From the NCBI RefSeq assembly GCF_047246645.1, contig NZ_JBFOKR010000008.1:157825-221824 (forward strand): a DNA stretch of 64,000 bases, given 5' to 3'. The DNA is from Ferdinandcohnia sp047246645 (GTDB taxonomy: Bacteria > Bacillota > Bacilli > Bacillales > Bacillaceae_L). Below are positions 27,104-35,969 of the stretch, in pieces (within the stretch, counting starts at the first letter, position 1; the number at the start of each line of letters is the position of its first letter). The position numbers and the translations under genes were made by a program. Under the pieces are notes generated by a model that was not told where the DNA came from, searched no databases, and worked only from the letters and a program-made list of their open reading frames with translations.

Positions 27104-27853
27104 TTGTTAGAGCCAGAACGCCATCAGATAATCCTAGATGCACTAAAAGAAAAAAACACAGTCAAGTTGCAAGAACTTGTCGAGTTGACAAATTCATCCG
27201 AATCAACCATTAGACGTGATTTAACCCAATTAGAACAAATGAAGTTTCTAAAAAGGGTTCATGGTGGTGCGGCTAGGTTACAAGGAAAACTTCAAGAGCC
27301 GAGTATGAATGAGAAATCATCCAAAAACATTCAAGCAAAACGTCAAATTGCTAAATTTGCAGCAAGCTTAGTTGAAGATGGAGATTGTATTTATTTAGAT
27401 GCCGGGTCTTCTGTATTTGAGATGATTCCACATCTTCCTTCGAATATTGTTGTTGTTACAAATGGTTTTATGCATCTTAATGATCTTCTTGAGCGGAATA
27501 TTAAAACGTATATCCTTGGAGGATTCGCTAAAACAACCACCAAGGCAATCATTGGCCGAGGTGCATTAGAAAGTCTCGAACAATATCGATTTGATAAATG
27601 TTTTATGGGTGTAAATGGAATCCATCCCCAATTTGGGTACACTACTCCAGATCCAGATGAAGCAATGATTAAACAAAGAGCCATTTCATTAACTCGTGAA
27701 GCGTATGTGCTTGCTGATGAGTCAAAGTTCTCGGAAATTTCTTTTGCAAAAATAACCGACCTCCATTCAGCAACGATTATTACTAATGCAGTAGAAGAAG
27801 AAATAGATGAACAATATAGCAATAAAACAAAGATAAAGATGGTGACAACATGA
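27104..27853 (+). CDS. fruR: DeoR-family repressor of the fructose operon
   Basis: This 249-aa protein has an N-terminal DeoR helix-turn-helix (ERHQIILDALKE .. ELTNSSESTIRRDLTQLEQ .. LKRVHGGA). The C-terminal sugar-phosphate sensor domain carries IYLDAGSSV, NGFMHL and GRGALESLEQYRFDKCFMGVNG. It should respond to fructose 1-phosphate, made by the PTS enzyme two genes downstream. I chose TTG 27104 with GGAGGTG 6 nt upstream; the GTG at 27095 lies inside that site. Its end overlaps the fruK start by four bases (ATGA). Confidence 0.9.
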   Translation: MLEPERHQIILDALKEKNTVKLQELVELTNSSESTIRRDLTQLEQMKFLKRVHGGAARLQGKLQEPSMNEKSSKNIQAKRQIAKFAASLVEDGDCIYLDAGSSVFEMIPHLPSNIVVVTNGFMHLNDLLERNIKTYILGGFAKTTTKAIIGRGALESLEQYRFDKCFMGVNGIHPQFGYTTPDPDEAMIKQRAISLTREAYVLADESKFSEISFAKITDLHSATIITNAVEEEIDEQYSNKTKIKMVTT

Positions 27854-28767
27854 TCTATACACTTACATTAAACCCATCCCTTGATTACATTGTGGAAGTA
27901 GACCAAGTTTTGCTGGGCGACCTTAATCGCACGAAAAATGAATCTAAATTTCCAGGCGGAAAAGGAATAAATGTATCACAGGTTTTAAAACGATTTGATG
28001 TTGATAGTAAATCATTTGGATTTATAGGTGGCTTCACTGGGGATTACATTGAAAATCACTTACATTCTTTGGATATAGGTACTGATTTTGTACGAATTCA
28101 GGAAGATACAAGGATTAATGTAAAACTAAAATCTGAGGCTGAAACTGAAATTAATGCAAAAGGTCCCACAATCTCAGTTGAAGAATTTGAGAAATTAAAA
28201 GATAAAATCTCAAGACTTTCCGAAGAAGATATTCTAGTCATAGCTGGAAGTATCCCCTACTCTATGCCTACTGAAACCTATGAAATACTTGTAAAGATAT
28301 GTAATGAAAAAGGTACAAAATATGTGGTAGATGCTGAAGGGGATTTATTAAAAAGCATCATTCCATATAAACCATTTCTTATAAAACCAAATCATCATGA
28401 ACTTGGAATGTTTTTTAATAAAGAGATACGTACAACTGAAGAAGTAATCATGTATGGGAGAAAACTCATTCAAAGTGGTGCACAACATGTCATTGTATCA
28501 ATGGCTGGAGATGGAGCTGTACTACTTACAGAAGAGTATGCCTTAGTTGCTACGGTACCGAAAGGCGAAGTGAAAAGTTCAGTTGGTGCTGGAGATTCAA
28601 TGGTTGCTGGGTTTATCGCCACTTACACAAAAACACAAAACATTGAAGATGCTTTTCGTTTTAGTGTTGCTGCTGGTAGCGCAACGGCCTTCTCAATTGG
28701 CTTATGCACAGAAGAAAAAGTTGTGAGTTTATTACCGCAAGTTACGTTAGAAAAAATATCTTTCTAA
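27850..28767 (+). CDS. fruK: 1-phosphofructokinase
   Basis: This 305-aa PfkB-family kinase phosphorylates fructose 1-phosphate to the 1,6-bisphosphate. Family marks are the N-terminal TLNPSLDYIVEVD, KFPGGKGINVSQVLKRF (substrate loop) and the C-terminal GAGDSMVAGFIA anion-hole motif with the catalytic Asp. It is translationally coupled to fruR by the ATGA overlap and followed 12 nt later by fruA, giving the standard fruRKA operon. Confidence 0.95.
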   Translation: MIYTLTLNPSLDYIVEVDQVLLGDLNRTKNESKFPGGKGINVSQVLKRFDVDSKSFGFIGGFTGDYIENHLHSLDIGTDFVRIQEDTRINVKLKSEAETEINAKGPTISVEEFEKLKDKISRLSEEDILVIAGSIPYSMPTETYEILVKICNEKGTKYVVDAEGDLLKSIIPYKPFLIKPNHHELGMFFNKEIRTTEEVIMYGRKLIQSGAQHVIVSMAGDGAVLLTEEYALVATVPKGEVKSSVGAGDSMVAGFIATYTKTQNIEDAFRFSVAAGSATAFSIGLCTEEKVVSLLPQVTLEKISF

Positions 28768-28779
28768 GGGGGAACAGTT

Positions 28780-30657
28780 ATGAGAATAACTGAATTATTA
28801 ACCAAGGATACAATTACTCTATCATTAAAAAGCAATCGAAAAAATGATGTAATTGATGAACTGATTTCTGTATTGGATTCTGCTGGCAAGCTCGCTAGCA
28901 GAGCTCAGTTCAAAAAAGCAATTCTTAATAGAGAAGAACAAAGTACTACCGGGATTGGCGAAGGAATTGCAATTCCACATGCGAAAACTAGTGCTGTCAA
29001 AAAACCAGCAATCGCTTTTGGTAGGTCTACTAGAGGTGTAAACTATGAATCTCTTGATGGCCAACCAGCTCATCTCTTCTTTATGATTGCTGCTCCAGAA
29101 GGTGCAAACAACACACATCTTGAAGCACTTTCAAGACTATCAACAATCTTACTGAAGGAAGATGTTCGTAAACAATTACTTGAAGCAAAATCAGAGACTG
29201 ATATTTTAAACATTATTAATCTACATGATCAAGAGGAAAAACAAGAAGAACAATCGATGTCAGGTAAGAAAAAGTTCATTGTTGCTGTAACTGCATGTCC
29301 GACTGGAATAGCTCATACGTATATGTCTGCAGACTCATTAAAAGCCAAAGCTGCTGAGATGGGAGTAGACATCAAAGTAGAAACAAATGGTTCAGGTGGA
29401 GCTAAGAACGTCTTAACACAGGAAGAAATTGAAAACGCTGTCGCAGTTATCGTTGCTGCAGACACAAAAGTTGAGATGAACCGATTTAACGGTAAGCATG
29501 TTATTGAAGCAGCGGTTGCAGATGGTATTAGAAAACCACAACAACTAATTGAAAGAGCTCTAAAAAAGGATTCCCCTATCTTCCGTGGCGATGGTACATC
29601 TAATTCAGATCGTGAACAAAGTGGCGGTCGAGGTATAGGAGCTACAATTTATAAGCACCTAATGAGTGGCGTATCTAACATGCTTCCATTCGTTGTTGGT
29701 GGCGGTATATTAATTGCAATAAGCTTTATGTTTGGATTTAACTCAGCTAATCCTGATGACCCAACTTACCACCCTATTGCAGAAGCATTAATGACAATTG
29801 GTGGCGGTAATGCATTTGCATTAATGGTACCTGTATTAGCAGGTTTTATTGCAATGAGTATTGCGGATAGACCAGGATTTGCTGCTGGTATGGTTGGAGG
29901 TATGCTTGCGACAAGTGGTGGAGCAGGTTTCCTTGGTGGGCTTGTTGCAGGTTTCTTAGCAGGTTATGTTGTAGTCGGTTTGCGAAAAGTATTTGCTGGA
30001 ATGCCTTCTTCACTTGAAGGAATTAAAACAATATTAATCTATCCTCTACTAGGTATTGCAATCACAGGTTTCATCATGTTATTTGTGGTCAATAAACCTG
30101 TTGGTGCGTTAAATACTGCTATTTCTGAATTTCTATCTGGACTTGGAACAGGAAATGCTATATTACTAGGTATTATTTTAGGCCTCATGATGGCATTTGA
30201 CATGGGTGGTCCTGTAAATAAAGCGGCCTATGTGTTTGGAACTGGTCTTTTAGCAAACGGGGTTTACGAACCAATGGCTGCAATTATGGCTGCTGGTATG
30301 GTTCCTCCATTAGGGATTGCATTAGCAACAACATTCTTTAAACGTAAATTTAATAAACAAGATCAAGAAGCCGGTAAGGTTAACTATATTATGGGATTAT
30401 CCTTTATTACAGAAGGTGCTATACCATTTGCAGCTGCCGACCCAATCCGCGTCATCCCTTCTCTAATGATTGGTTCAGCTGTTGCAGGTGCATTATCAAT
30501 GATGTTCAGCATTGGTTTACGCGCTCCACATGGCGGATTATTCGTTATACCTCTTGTCGATGGTAGCTGGCTTCTATATTTAGTTGCAGTAATAATAGGA
30601 GCTATCGTAACAGCTGTTTTACTGGGCGTTCTAAAAAAACCAGTAAGCACAAATTAA
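28780..30657 (+). CDS. fruA: PTS fructose-specific enzyme IIABC
   Basis: This 625-aa fused permease has three domains. EIIA (about residues 1-150) has the phosphorylated His in GEGIAIPHAKT. EIIB (about 165-260) has the phosphocysteine in VTACPTGIAHTYMS. EIIC (about 285-620) is a multi-helix membrane domain containing MLPFVVGGGILIAI and FDMGGPVNKAAYVF. It imports fructose as fructose 1-phosphate for FruK. GGGGGAA precedes ATG. It is the last gene of the operon, followed by a terminator. Confidence 0.95.
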   Translation: MRITELLTKDTITLSLKSNRKNDVIDELISVLDSAGKLASRAQFKKAILNREEQSTTGIGEGIAIPHAKTSAVKKPAIAFGRSTRGVNYESLDGQPAHLFFMIAAPEGANNTHLEALSRLSTILLKEDVRKQLLEAKSETDILNIINLHDQEEKQEEQSMSGKKKFIVAVTACPTGIAHTYMSADSLKAKAAEMGVDIKVETNGSGGAKNVLTQEEIENAVAVIVAADTKVEMNRFNGKHVIEAAVADGIRKPQQLIERALKKDSPIFRGDGTSNSDREQSGGRGIGATIYKHLMSGVSNMLPFVVGGGILIAISFMFGFNSANPDDPTYHPIAEALMTIGGGNAFALMVPVLAGFIAMSIADRPGFAAGMVGGMLATSGGAGFLGGLVAGFLAGYVVVGLRKVFAGMPSSLEGIKTILIYPLLGIAITGFIMLFVVNKPVGALNTAISEFLSGLGTGNAILLGIILGLMMAFDMGGPVNKAAYVFGTGLLANGVYEPMAAIMAAGMVPPLGIALATTFFKRKFNKQDQEAGKVNYIMGLSFITEGAIPFAAADPIRVIPSLMIGSAVAGALSMMFSIGLRAPHGGLFVIPLVDGSWLLYLVAVIIGAIVTAVLLGVLKKPVSTN

Positions 30658-30702
30658 GTTTAGTAAATAAAACATCATGACTTGGTCTTTTTCTAAGTCC
30701 TA

Positions 30703-30735
30703 AAGAAGAGTGCCATTCAAGGCACTCTTCTCTTT
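30703..30735. terminator. Terminator between fruA and the small lipoprotein gene
   Basis: GAAGAGTGCC (30705-30714) pairs with GGCACTCTTC (30721-30730), followed by TCTTTTA on the + strand. It can also serve the convergent small gene. Confidence 0.8.
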
Positions 30736-30887
30736 TACTCATCATCTATCTCTCCATCACCAATTTCATCTTCTTCTTCAATTTCTTCAATTTGTTCTCC
30801 TTCTTCAGGCATTTCGTCATCGTCTCCACAACCTACTAAAGAGACGATTGGAATAAGTAAGAAAAATACTAGGAAAAATCGTTTCAT
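30735..30887 (-). CDS. Tiny acidic lipoprotein, 50 aa
   Basis: A short gene starts at ATG 30887 with GGAGGG 7 nt upstream and ends at TAA. The product begins MKRFFLVFFLLIPIVSLVGC, a type II signal peptide with a lipobox ending at Cys20. The mature 31 residues are almost all Asp, Glu and Gly (CGDDDEMPEEGEQ and onward), so it is a very acidic peptide tethered to the outer face of the membrane. The family is not recognised. The strong Shine-Dalgarno, lipobox and downstream terminator argue that it is real. Metal or cation binding at the surface is a guess. Confidence 0.75.
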   Translation of the reverse strand: MKRFFLVFFLLIPIVSLVGCGDDDEMPEEGEQIEEIEEEDEIGDGEIDDE

Positions 30888-30941
30888 ATTTTATCCCTCC
30901 TAGTATTATAATTTCCCTTGTTTAACGAATTCTATGTACTA

Positions 30942-31247
30942 TTACTTCCCTGCTTCTATATCACCTTTCCAAGCCAACATTCCACCAGTCATGTTGGTTA
31001 CATTAAACCCGTTCTCCTCTAAAATCTCACAAGCCATACTACTTCTACCTCCTGAGCGACAAGCAATATAGTAATGTTCATTTTTATCGAGTTCATCTAA
31101 TCGATTCGAGATATCACCTAGACGTATATGCTTTGCTCCTGGAATTTTTCCTTCTGCTACTTCATCATCTTCTCTAACATCAATAATGGTAACCTGCTCA
31201 CCATTTTTAATTTTTTGATTAAGTTCATCTGTAGTAATAGCCTTCAC
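30942..31247 (-). CDS. Single-domain rhodanese-like sulfurtransferase
   Basis: This 101-aa rhodanese fold starts VKAITTDELNQKI and has IIDVREDDEVAEGKIPGAKHIRL. The active-site loop is IACRSGGRSSMA, with the persulfide-forming Cys near residue 65. It transfers sulfane sulfur; the acceptor is unknown. I chose GTG 31247 with GGGAGG upstream; the frame to 31289 has no site. It is a single gene, with no sulfur or thiamine genes next to it. Confidence 0.87.
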   Translation of the reverse strand: MKAITTDELNQKIKNGEQVTIIDVREDDEVAEGKIPGAKHIRLGDISNRLDELDKNEHYYIACRSGGRSSMACEILEENGFNVTNMTGGMLAWKGDIEAGK

Positions 31248-31461
31248 TTTTTTGCCTCCCTTTTCATAATTCTTTCTTATCATTCCCATTTAACCGGTTA
31301 ATGTAACGTGTATTATTGCGTTTTAGCTCTACACTTTTTTTGTCTAACTCCTGTATTGTTTCTCAAATTTTTAACTTAATCGATAGATTGTTAAAAAACT
31401 TCAATACTTCCTTTAGAATTTCAAATGGTTTTATCAAATATGGTTGTTATAATAGGTAATA

Positions 31462-31475
31462 TTAAAGCGCTTACT
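31462..31475. promoter_or_regulatory. Candidate cre site upstream of the GH43 gene
   Basis: TTAAAGCGCTTACT matches the cre consensus at 12 of 14 positions. It starts 8 bp after a TATAAT at 31448-31453, which suggests CcpA repression of the glycosidase gene. Confidence 0.55.
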
Positions 31476-31508
31476 TTTTCTAAACTTAACTAGATAGGAG
31501 AGAAAAAA

Positions 31509-32495
31509 ATGACTAAACCCACAAAACAGAATACACCTATAGTTGAACATATTTACACAGCAGATCCTTCTGCACATGTTTTCGAAGGTAAATTATATAT
31601 TTACCCTTCCCATGACCTTGCTCATGGTGGTTCTTCAAATGACAATGGTGATCAATATGCAATGGAAGATTATCATGTATTATCTTTGGACGACTTTAAT
31701 TCAGAAGTTGTAGACCATGGTGAAGCACTTCATCTTAGAGATATTCCTTGGGCATCAAAACAGCTTTGGGCTCCAGATGCAGCATATAAGAACAACACAT
31801 ATTATTTATTTTTCCCAGCAAGGGATAAAGATGGTATATTCCGAATTGGAGTAGCTACAAGCACAAACCCTGCAGGACCTTTTAAAGCAGAGGAAAATTA
31901 TATTCCTGGAAGCTTTAGTATTGACCCAGCTGTATTAGTTGATGAAGACGACAAAGCTTATATGTACTTAGGCGGACTATGGGGTGGCCAGTTAGAAAAG
32001 TGGCAAACAGGCACATTTACTCCTGATGCCGAAGGACCAGAATTAACTGCACCTGCATTAGGACCACGTGTTGCTGAGCTTACTGATGATATGAAAAACT
32101 TTAAAGGTGATCTTCAGGAAATTTCAATTGTGGATGAAGATGGTAAGCCGCTTCTAGCTGGTGACGAAGATAGACGATTTTTTGAAGGACCATGGGTTCA
32201 TAAATACAATGGATATTACTATTTATCATACTCAACTGGTACAACACATAAAATTGTTTACGCAATGAGTAAAACTCCTACAGGTCCATTCGTTTTCAAA
32301 GGTACAATCCTTGAGCCTGTAGTTGGTTGGACAACACATCACTCCATTGTACAATTTGAAGATAAATGGTATTTATTCTATCATGATTCCTCACTATCTG
32401 GCGGAATTGACCACCAAAGAAGTGTGAAGTATACAGAAATAAAATATAATGAAGATGGTACAATCCAGAAAATCCATCCTTACGGAGAAGAATAA
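31509..32495 (+). CDS. Glycoside hydrolase family 43 (xylosidase/arabinofuranosidase type), cytoplasmic
   Basis: This 328-aa five-bladed propeller enzyme shows the GH43 acids in order: the general base Asp in YTADPSAHVF (near residue 19), the pKa-modulating Asp in SIDPAVLVD, and the acid Glu in FFEGPWVHKY. A family histidine-rich block GWTTHHSIVQF follows. It has no signal peptide, so it works on imported xylo- or arabino-oligosaccharides. ATAGGAGAG lies before ATG. It stands alone here, 19 kb from the other xylanolytic genes, with a cre-like site upstream and its own terminator. Confidence 0.88.
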   Translation: MTKPTKQNTPIVEHIYTADPSAHVFEGKLYIYPSHDLAHGGSSNDNGDQYAMEDYHVLSLDDFNSEVVDHGEALHLRDIPWASKQLWAPDAAYKNNTYYLFFPARDKDGIFRIGVATSTNPAGPFKAEENYIPGSFSIDPAVLVDEDDKAYMYLGGLWGGQLEKWQTGTFTPDAEGPELTAPALGPRVAELTDDMKNFKGDLQEISIVDEDGKPLLAGDEDRRFFEGPWVHKYNGYYYLSYSTGTTHKIVYAMSKTPTGPFVFKGTILEPVVGWTTHHSIVQFEDKWYLFYHDSSLSGGIDHQRSVKYTEIKYNEDGTIQKIHPYGEE

Positions 32496-32502
32496 AAAGA
32501 AG

Positions 32503-32544
32503 AAATCCATGACACTATTTTGATGTGTTATGGATTTTTTTTAT
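32503..32544 (+). terminator. Terminator of the GH43 gene
   Basis: AAATCCATgACAC (32503-32515) pairs with GTGTtATGGATTT (32525-32537), followed by T7. Confidence 0.8.
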
Positions 32545-32757
32545 AGTAATGTTAGGTTTTTCAGATTAAGTAGGATAGCATAACTCAACTGCAACGTCAG
32601 TTTCGGAATGGTGAGCACCGCAAACATAATACCCTAATAGGGACAGTCCGCAAAAAACTATCTCCTGTTCAGTTTGATGTAAAAAATATCCGTATAAACT
32701 GATGGTTCTTTTGCAAACTATGAGTGCAGAGTTTGTTTATAAGAAAGGATAAATAGA

Positions 32758-33741
32758 ATGAAAAGATTACTTGTTTTAGTATTTTGTCTCTTATTGTGCA
32801 TATCTTCGGTGTCTCCTTCTGTTTATGCAAATGAAAGCAATGTTCACGTAGTAAAAGCAGGTGATACTTTACCTGATCTTGCAAAACAATTTGAAACATC
32901 AGTAGAGGAAATAAAACTTTCAAATGGGTTACAGTCCGATTTACTTGTTGTTGGTCAAAAAATTTTAATTCCCTTTTCATATGAGGTCAAGGCAGGAGAG
33001 GAAATGAAGGATATCGCTCTTCGGTTTCATTCGTCTGTTGAGGAGATCAAGAAGGCAAATGGTTTACAATCAGAAGAATTATATGTTGGACAAAACATTA
33101 CTGTTCCTCCTAGGAAATATAAGATGGATGGACATCATATTCTTATGACTAAAGACGAATTCAAGGATTGGATAATAAACAATAAGTTTAAAAGAAAGAT
33201 TAGTCTAATCCAACAACATCACACCTGGATCCCTTCATACAGCCGTTTTAATGGCTCTAATCATTTTTTGTTACTTAAAGGAATGGAAAATTTTCATATT
33301 CAAAAAATGGGATGGAATCAAATTGCTCAAAACATAACAACGTTTCCAGACGGAAAGATTGCTGTTTCCCGACCAATAAATATTGCTCCCGAAGGAACTA
33401 TTGGAGCACAGGCAAATGCGGTAGGAATAGCTATTGAAAACCTTGGTAATTTCGATGAAGGCTGCGATGAAATGACAAAGGAACAAAAAGACACTATTGT
33501 TTATCTTACTGCCCTCCTCTGTTTAAAATTCGGGTTAACTCCTTCTGTTGATAGCATCACCTATCATCATTGGTGGAATGTAAAAACAGGAGAACGTGTA
33601 TTAGACAAAGGACCTGACTATAATGTTAAAACCTGTCCAGGTACAGGATTCTTCGGTGGAAACTCCACCGATAGTGCAAAGAAATACTTCTATCCTCTTG
33701 TAACTCAAAAAATGAAGGAAATGAAAGCATCGTTTGAATAG
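32758..33741 (+). CDS. Secreted LysM N-acetylmuramoyl-L-alanine amidase
   Basis: This 327-aa protein has a signal peptide (about residues 1-24, ending VYA). Two LysM repeats follow: VVKAGDTLPDLAKQF..LLVVGQKILIP and EVKAGEEMKDIALRF..LYVGQNITVP. The type 2 amidase (PGRP-like) domain has zinc ligand candidates in LIQQHHTW, YHHW and NVKTCPGTGFFGG. It should cleave the lactyl-L-Ala bond of peptidoglycan after docking through LysM. AGAAAGGA lies before ATG. The 0.26-kb upstream region has small GC hairpins but no riboswitch class that I recognise. Confidence 0.88.
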   Translation: MKRLLVLVFCLLLCISSVSPSVYANESNVHVVKAGDTLPDLAKQFETSVEEIKLSNGLQSDLLVVGQKILIPFSYEVKAGEEMKDIALRFHSSVEEIKKANGLQSEELYVGQNITVPPRKYKMDGHHILMTKDEFKDWIINNKFKRKISLIQQHHTWIPSYSRFNGSNHFLLLKGMENFHIQKMGWNQIAQNITTFPDGKIAVSRPINIAPEGTIGAQANAVGIAIENLGNFDEGCDEMTKEQKDTIVYLTALLCLKFGLTPSVDSITYHHWWNVKTGERVLDKGPDYNVKTCPGTGFFGGNSTDSAKKYFYPLVTQKMKEMKASFE

Positions 33742-33870
33742 GACATTGGGGGAGATATATCATACTTAATCCGTTTATCCTCAAGATTCAAATGTTTTAT
33801 ACCATTTAATTAGTAGATTAATGAAACTTAAAAGCGCCAAATTTTGTATCTTTTCTTTCATGTAAAAGCA

Positions 33871-33879
33871 TGGTATACT
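33871..33879 (+). promoter_or_regulatory. Extended -10 promoter of a candidate small RNA
   Basis: TGGTATACT has the extended TGn motif and a good -10. The -35 is weak (TTTTCT at 17 bp). Predicted initiation is near 33886. Confidence 0.5.
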
Positions 33880-33885
33880 TGCGTA

Positions 33886-33999
33886 GCGATGAGCTGATTT
33901 GCATAAGACGAGATTGACGTACCTTTGGGTAAACACTATGTGGAGTGTTGTCTCTCGCCGCAATACGCAAAAAGACGACCTTTTGGTCGTCTTTTTTTT
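33886..33999 (+). ncRNA. Candidate structured small RNA, family not recognised
   Basis: From the predicted start the sequence folds with a closing stem GCGA-T-GAG (33886-33893) against CTC-TCGC (33952-33958). It encloses a hairpin TACC/GGTA (33920-33931) and a hairpin AACACT/AGTGTT (33932-33949), then a strong terminator. It contains no open frame with a ribosome binding site. Genes on both sides point towards it (the amidase on + and nhaC on -), so it is not a leader of either. I could not match it to 6S RNA, SRP RNA, a riboswitch class or RoxS. Confidence 0.45.
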
Positions 34000-34000
34000 A
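33968..34000. terminator. Bidirectional terminator at the end of the small RNA and nhaC
   Basis: AAAAGACGACC (33970-33980) pairs with GGTCGTCTTTT (33985-33995), with T runs on both strands. Confidence 0.88.
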
Positions 34001-34028
34001 TTTCAAGGGGAATAAATTCCGCTACAAA

Positions 34029-35456
34029 TTATGCTTCAACCGGCTCCATAGCTTTACTCTTCTTCTTTGGTTCTTCATTCTTAGTCATTGTTAAGCCTGT
34101 AATTCCATAGAATAGGGAAACCATTGGCGTAATTAGTGCCAGGAAGCAAAAAGGTAGATAAGCTCCAGTTGCTACCCCAAGTGCACCAGCTGTATAAATT
34201 CCACTACCAGTCCAAGGTACAAGTGCGCCACCTTGCGTACCTGTATCCTCTAAAATTCTGGACAGATTTTCTGGTTTAAGATTTAAACGTTCAAATATAG
34301 GCCTCATAAGTGTACCACCCATTACAGTTGAGAAGTAGATAGATCCACCGATTGCTAGTGTTACATAACTGACGATAATTGTCACAAAAACAAGTGTCCC
34401 AGTATGTTGTATTTTATGAGCAAATGACGCTATAATCGCTTCTAACACACCCGCTTCTGCTAACATTCCACCTAACCCTAGTGCAAATAAGAAAAGTGCA
34501 ATTAAAGCTAACATACTAGTTAATCCGCCGCGCTGTAGTAAGCTGTCAACAACTTCAATACCAGATTCTACCTCATATCCACTGTAGAAAATAGTAAATA
34601 TATCTGCAAAGCTAAATCCTTGATATAGAAAAGCAATAACCCCACCAACTGCCGCACCTATAAAAATAGATGGCACCGCTGGTTTCTTTAACATTAATAG
34701 TGTAATGAGAACAATAATAGGGATAAGCGGCACAATCCCAATATGGAATGTCTCATCTAAATATGCAAGTAACTGATTTACACTAACTGCATCTACCGAG
34801 GATGCATTATACTTTAAACCAACTAGTGTAAAGATGATTGCAGTAATAAGATATGCTGGAACTGTTGTCCATAGCATGTGTTTAATATGTGAGAATAGAT
34901 CTCCACCTGTAACAGTTGGTGCTAGGTTTGTCGTATCAGAGAGGGGCGACATCTTGTCTCCGAAATAAGCACCACTAATGATTGCTCCTGCCGTAAGTCC
35001 AACAGGTATACCTAAGGTAGTCCCCACTCCCATCATTGCAATCCCAGCAGTACCAATTGTTCCCCATGAAGTTCCGGTAGCCACTGAAACAAGTGAACAG
35101 AATAGTAATGTTGTAACTAAAAAGAACTGCGGAGAAACAGCATTAATACCGTACGTAATTAAGGTTGGGACAGTACCCGAAGCAATCCATGCACCGATTA
35201 AAACACCGACGGTTAATAAAATCAGCCCGGGTTGTAGTGCCCTCCCCATCGATCTCATCATCGATTTTTCTACTTGTTTATACGTAAATCCTAATTTCAT
35301 CATAAAAGGAATAAGAACAAGCATACTGAAAAACATCAGAATTTGAATCGGTGCATCAAACGCTAAAATCCCAATTGAAATTACTGCTACCGCAGTTAAA
35401 AGCATAAGCAAAGCATACATAAATGTAGGTTTTTTAATCGTATTGGTATCCAACAA
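34029..35456 (-). CDS. nhaC: Na+/H+ antiporter, NhaC family
   Basis: This 475-aa membrane protein has about 12 segments. NhaC features are ATGTSWGTIGTAGIAMMGVG, the conserved SGAYFGDKMSPLSDTTNLAP block in the transport core, and GALVPWTGSGIYTAGALGV near the C-terminus. It exchanges Na+ (or carboxylate-coupled cations such as malate/lactate in the MleN branch) for protons; the branch cannot be decided by eye. The TTG start at 35456 has GGAG 5 nt upstream, and a second TTG follows directly. It is a single gene. Such antiporters are common in alkali- and salt-tolerant Bacillaceae. Confidence 0.88.
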   Translation of the reverse strand: MLDTNTIKKPTFMYALLMLLTAVAVISIGILAFDAPIQILMFFSMLVLIPFMMKLGFTYKQVEKSMMRSMGRALQPGLILLTVGVLIGAWIASGTVPTLITYGINAVSPQFFLVTTLLFCSLVSVATGTSWGTIGTAGIAMMGVGTTLGIPVGLTAGAIISGAYFGDKMSPLSDTTNLAPTVTGGDLFSHIKHMLWTTVPAYLITAIIFTLVGLKYNASSVDAVSVNQLLAYLDETFHIGIVPLIPIIVLITLLMLKKPAVPSIFIGAAVGGVIAFLYQGFSFADIFTIFYSGYEVESGIEVVDSLLQRGGLTSMLALIALFLFALGLGGMLAEAGVLEAIIASFAHKIQHTGTLVFVTIIVSYVTLAIGGSIYFSTVMGGTLMRPIFERLNLKPENLSRILEDTGTQGGALVPWTGSGIYTAGALGVATGAYLPFCFLALITPMVSLFYGITGLTMTKNEEPKKKSKAMEPVEA

Positions 35457-35917
35457 ACCACTCCAATCTTCGTCATAATATTTTTTTGAGATTACTTTTT
35501 AGATGTGAGTTAAAAATCTAAGAGTATGGCTTACAGTACGGGGTTAAAAAAGGAACTATGGGAGATGTCTTCTAACATGGTGTATAGGAAACCACCAACT
35601 TTACTGGTTTAGTTTAGAACGAAACGGTATATAAATATATTACTATAGAAACAATTGTCAGTAAATTCCGGTAAATACTTATATTTAATGATAACTTATG
35701 CATAACGCTTCTCAGATTGGTTTACCACCAAACATCCTTAGAAATGCTCCCTTATCTTCCGGAATAATCGCATATGGTGGAAAAATGGGTTATAGGGACA
35801 AGTCCGTGATCCACTTTTAATCTAATTAGGATGTTTGTACTTGATTTTGATTAGTGGTAATCCAATCTATATACTTTTAAAGAGTTGTATATATAATAAA
35901 AGGCCAGAATATACAAA
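35457..35917. other. Intergenic region without a recognised gene
   Basis: These 0.46 kb hold the nhaC leader on the minus strand. The part from 35560 is AT-rich, with a small GGAC-AA-GTCC hairpin near 35798. No open frame here has a ribosome binding site. The 93-codon + frame starting at 35835 runs into the antisense strand of the ABC gene and is rejected. Confidence 0.4.
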
Positions 35918-35946
35918 AGGACATGGGCTATTGCCCATGTCCTTCC
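35915..35946 (-). terminator. Terminator of the PadR-ABC operon
   Basis: GGACATGGGC (35920-35929) pairs with GCCCATGTCC (35934-35943) around TATT. Read on the minus strand it ends in TTTTGTA. Confidence 0.85.
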
Positions 35947-35969
35947 TTCTCATGTCTAACTTGGGACAT

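Noticed and set aside
32545..32757. c-di-AMP (ydaO) riboswitch upstream of the LysM amidase
   Set aside because: Small hairpins (GGTGAGCACC, CCCTAATAGGG) are visible, but the class-defining conserved stretches are missing.
32636..35805. Dispersed repeat pair (TAGGGACAGTCCG at 32637 and TAGGGACAAGTCCG at 35791)
   Set aside because: Only about 13 bases are shared. The flanks differ, and each is simply a small palindrome, so a repeat family cannot be supported.
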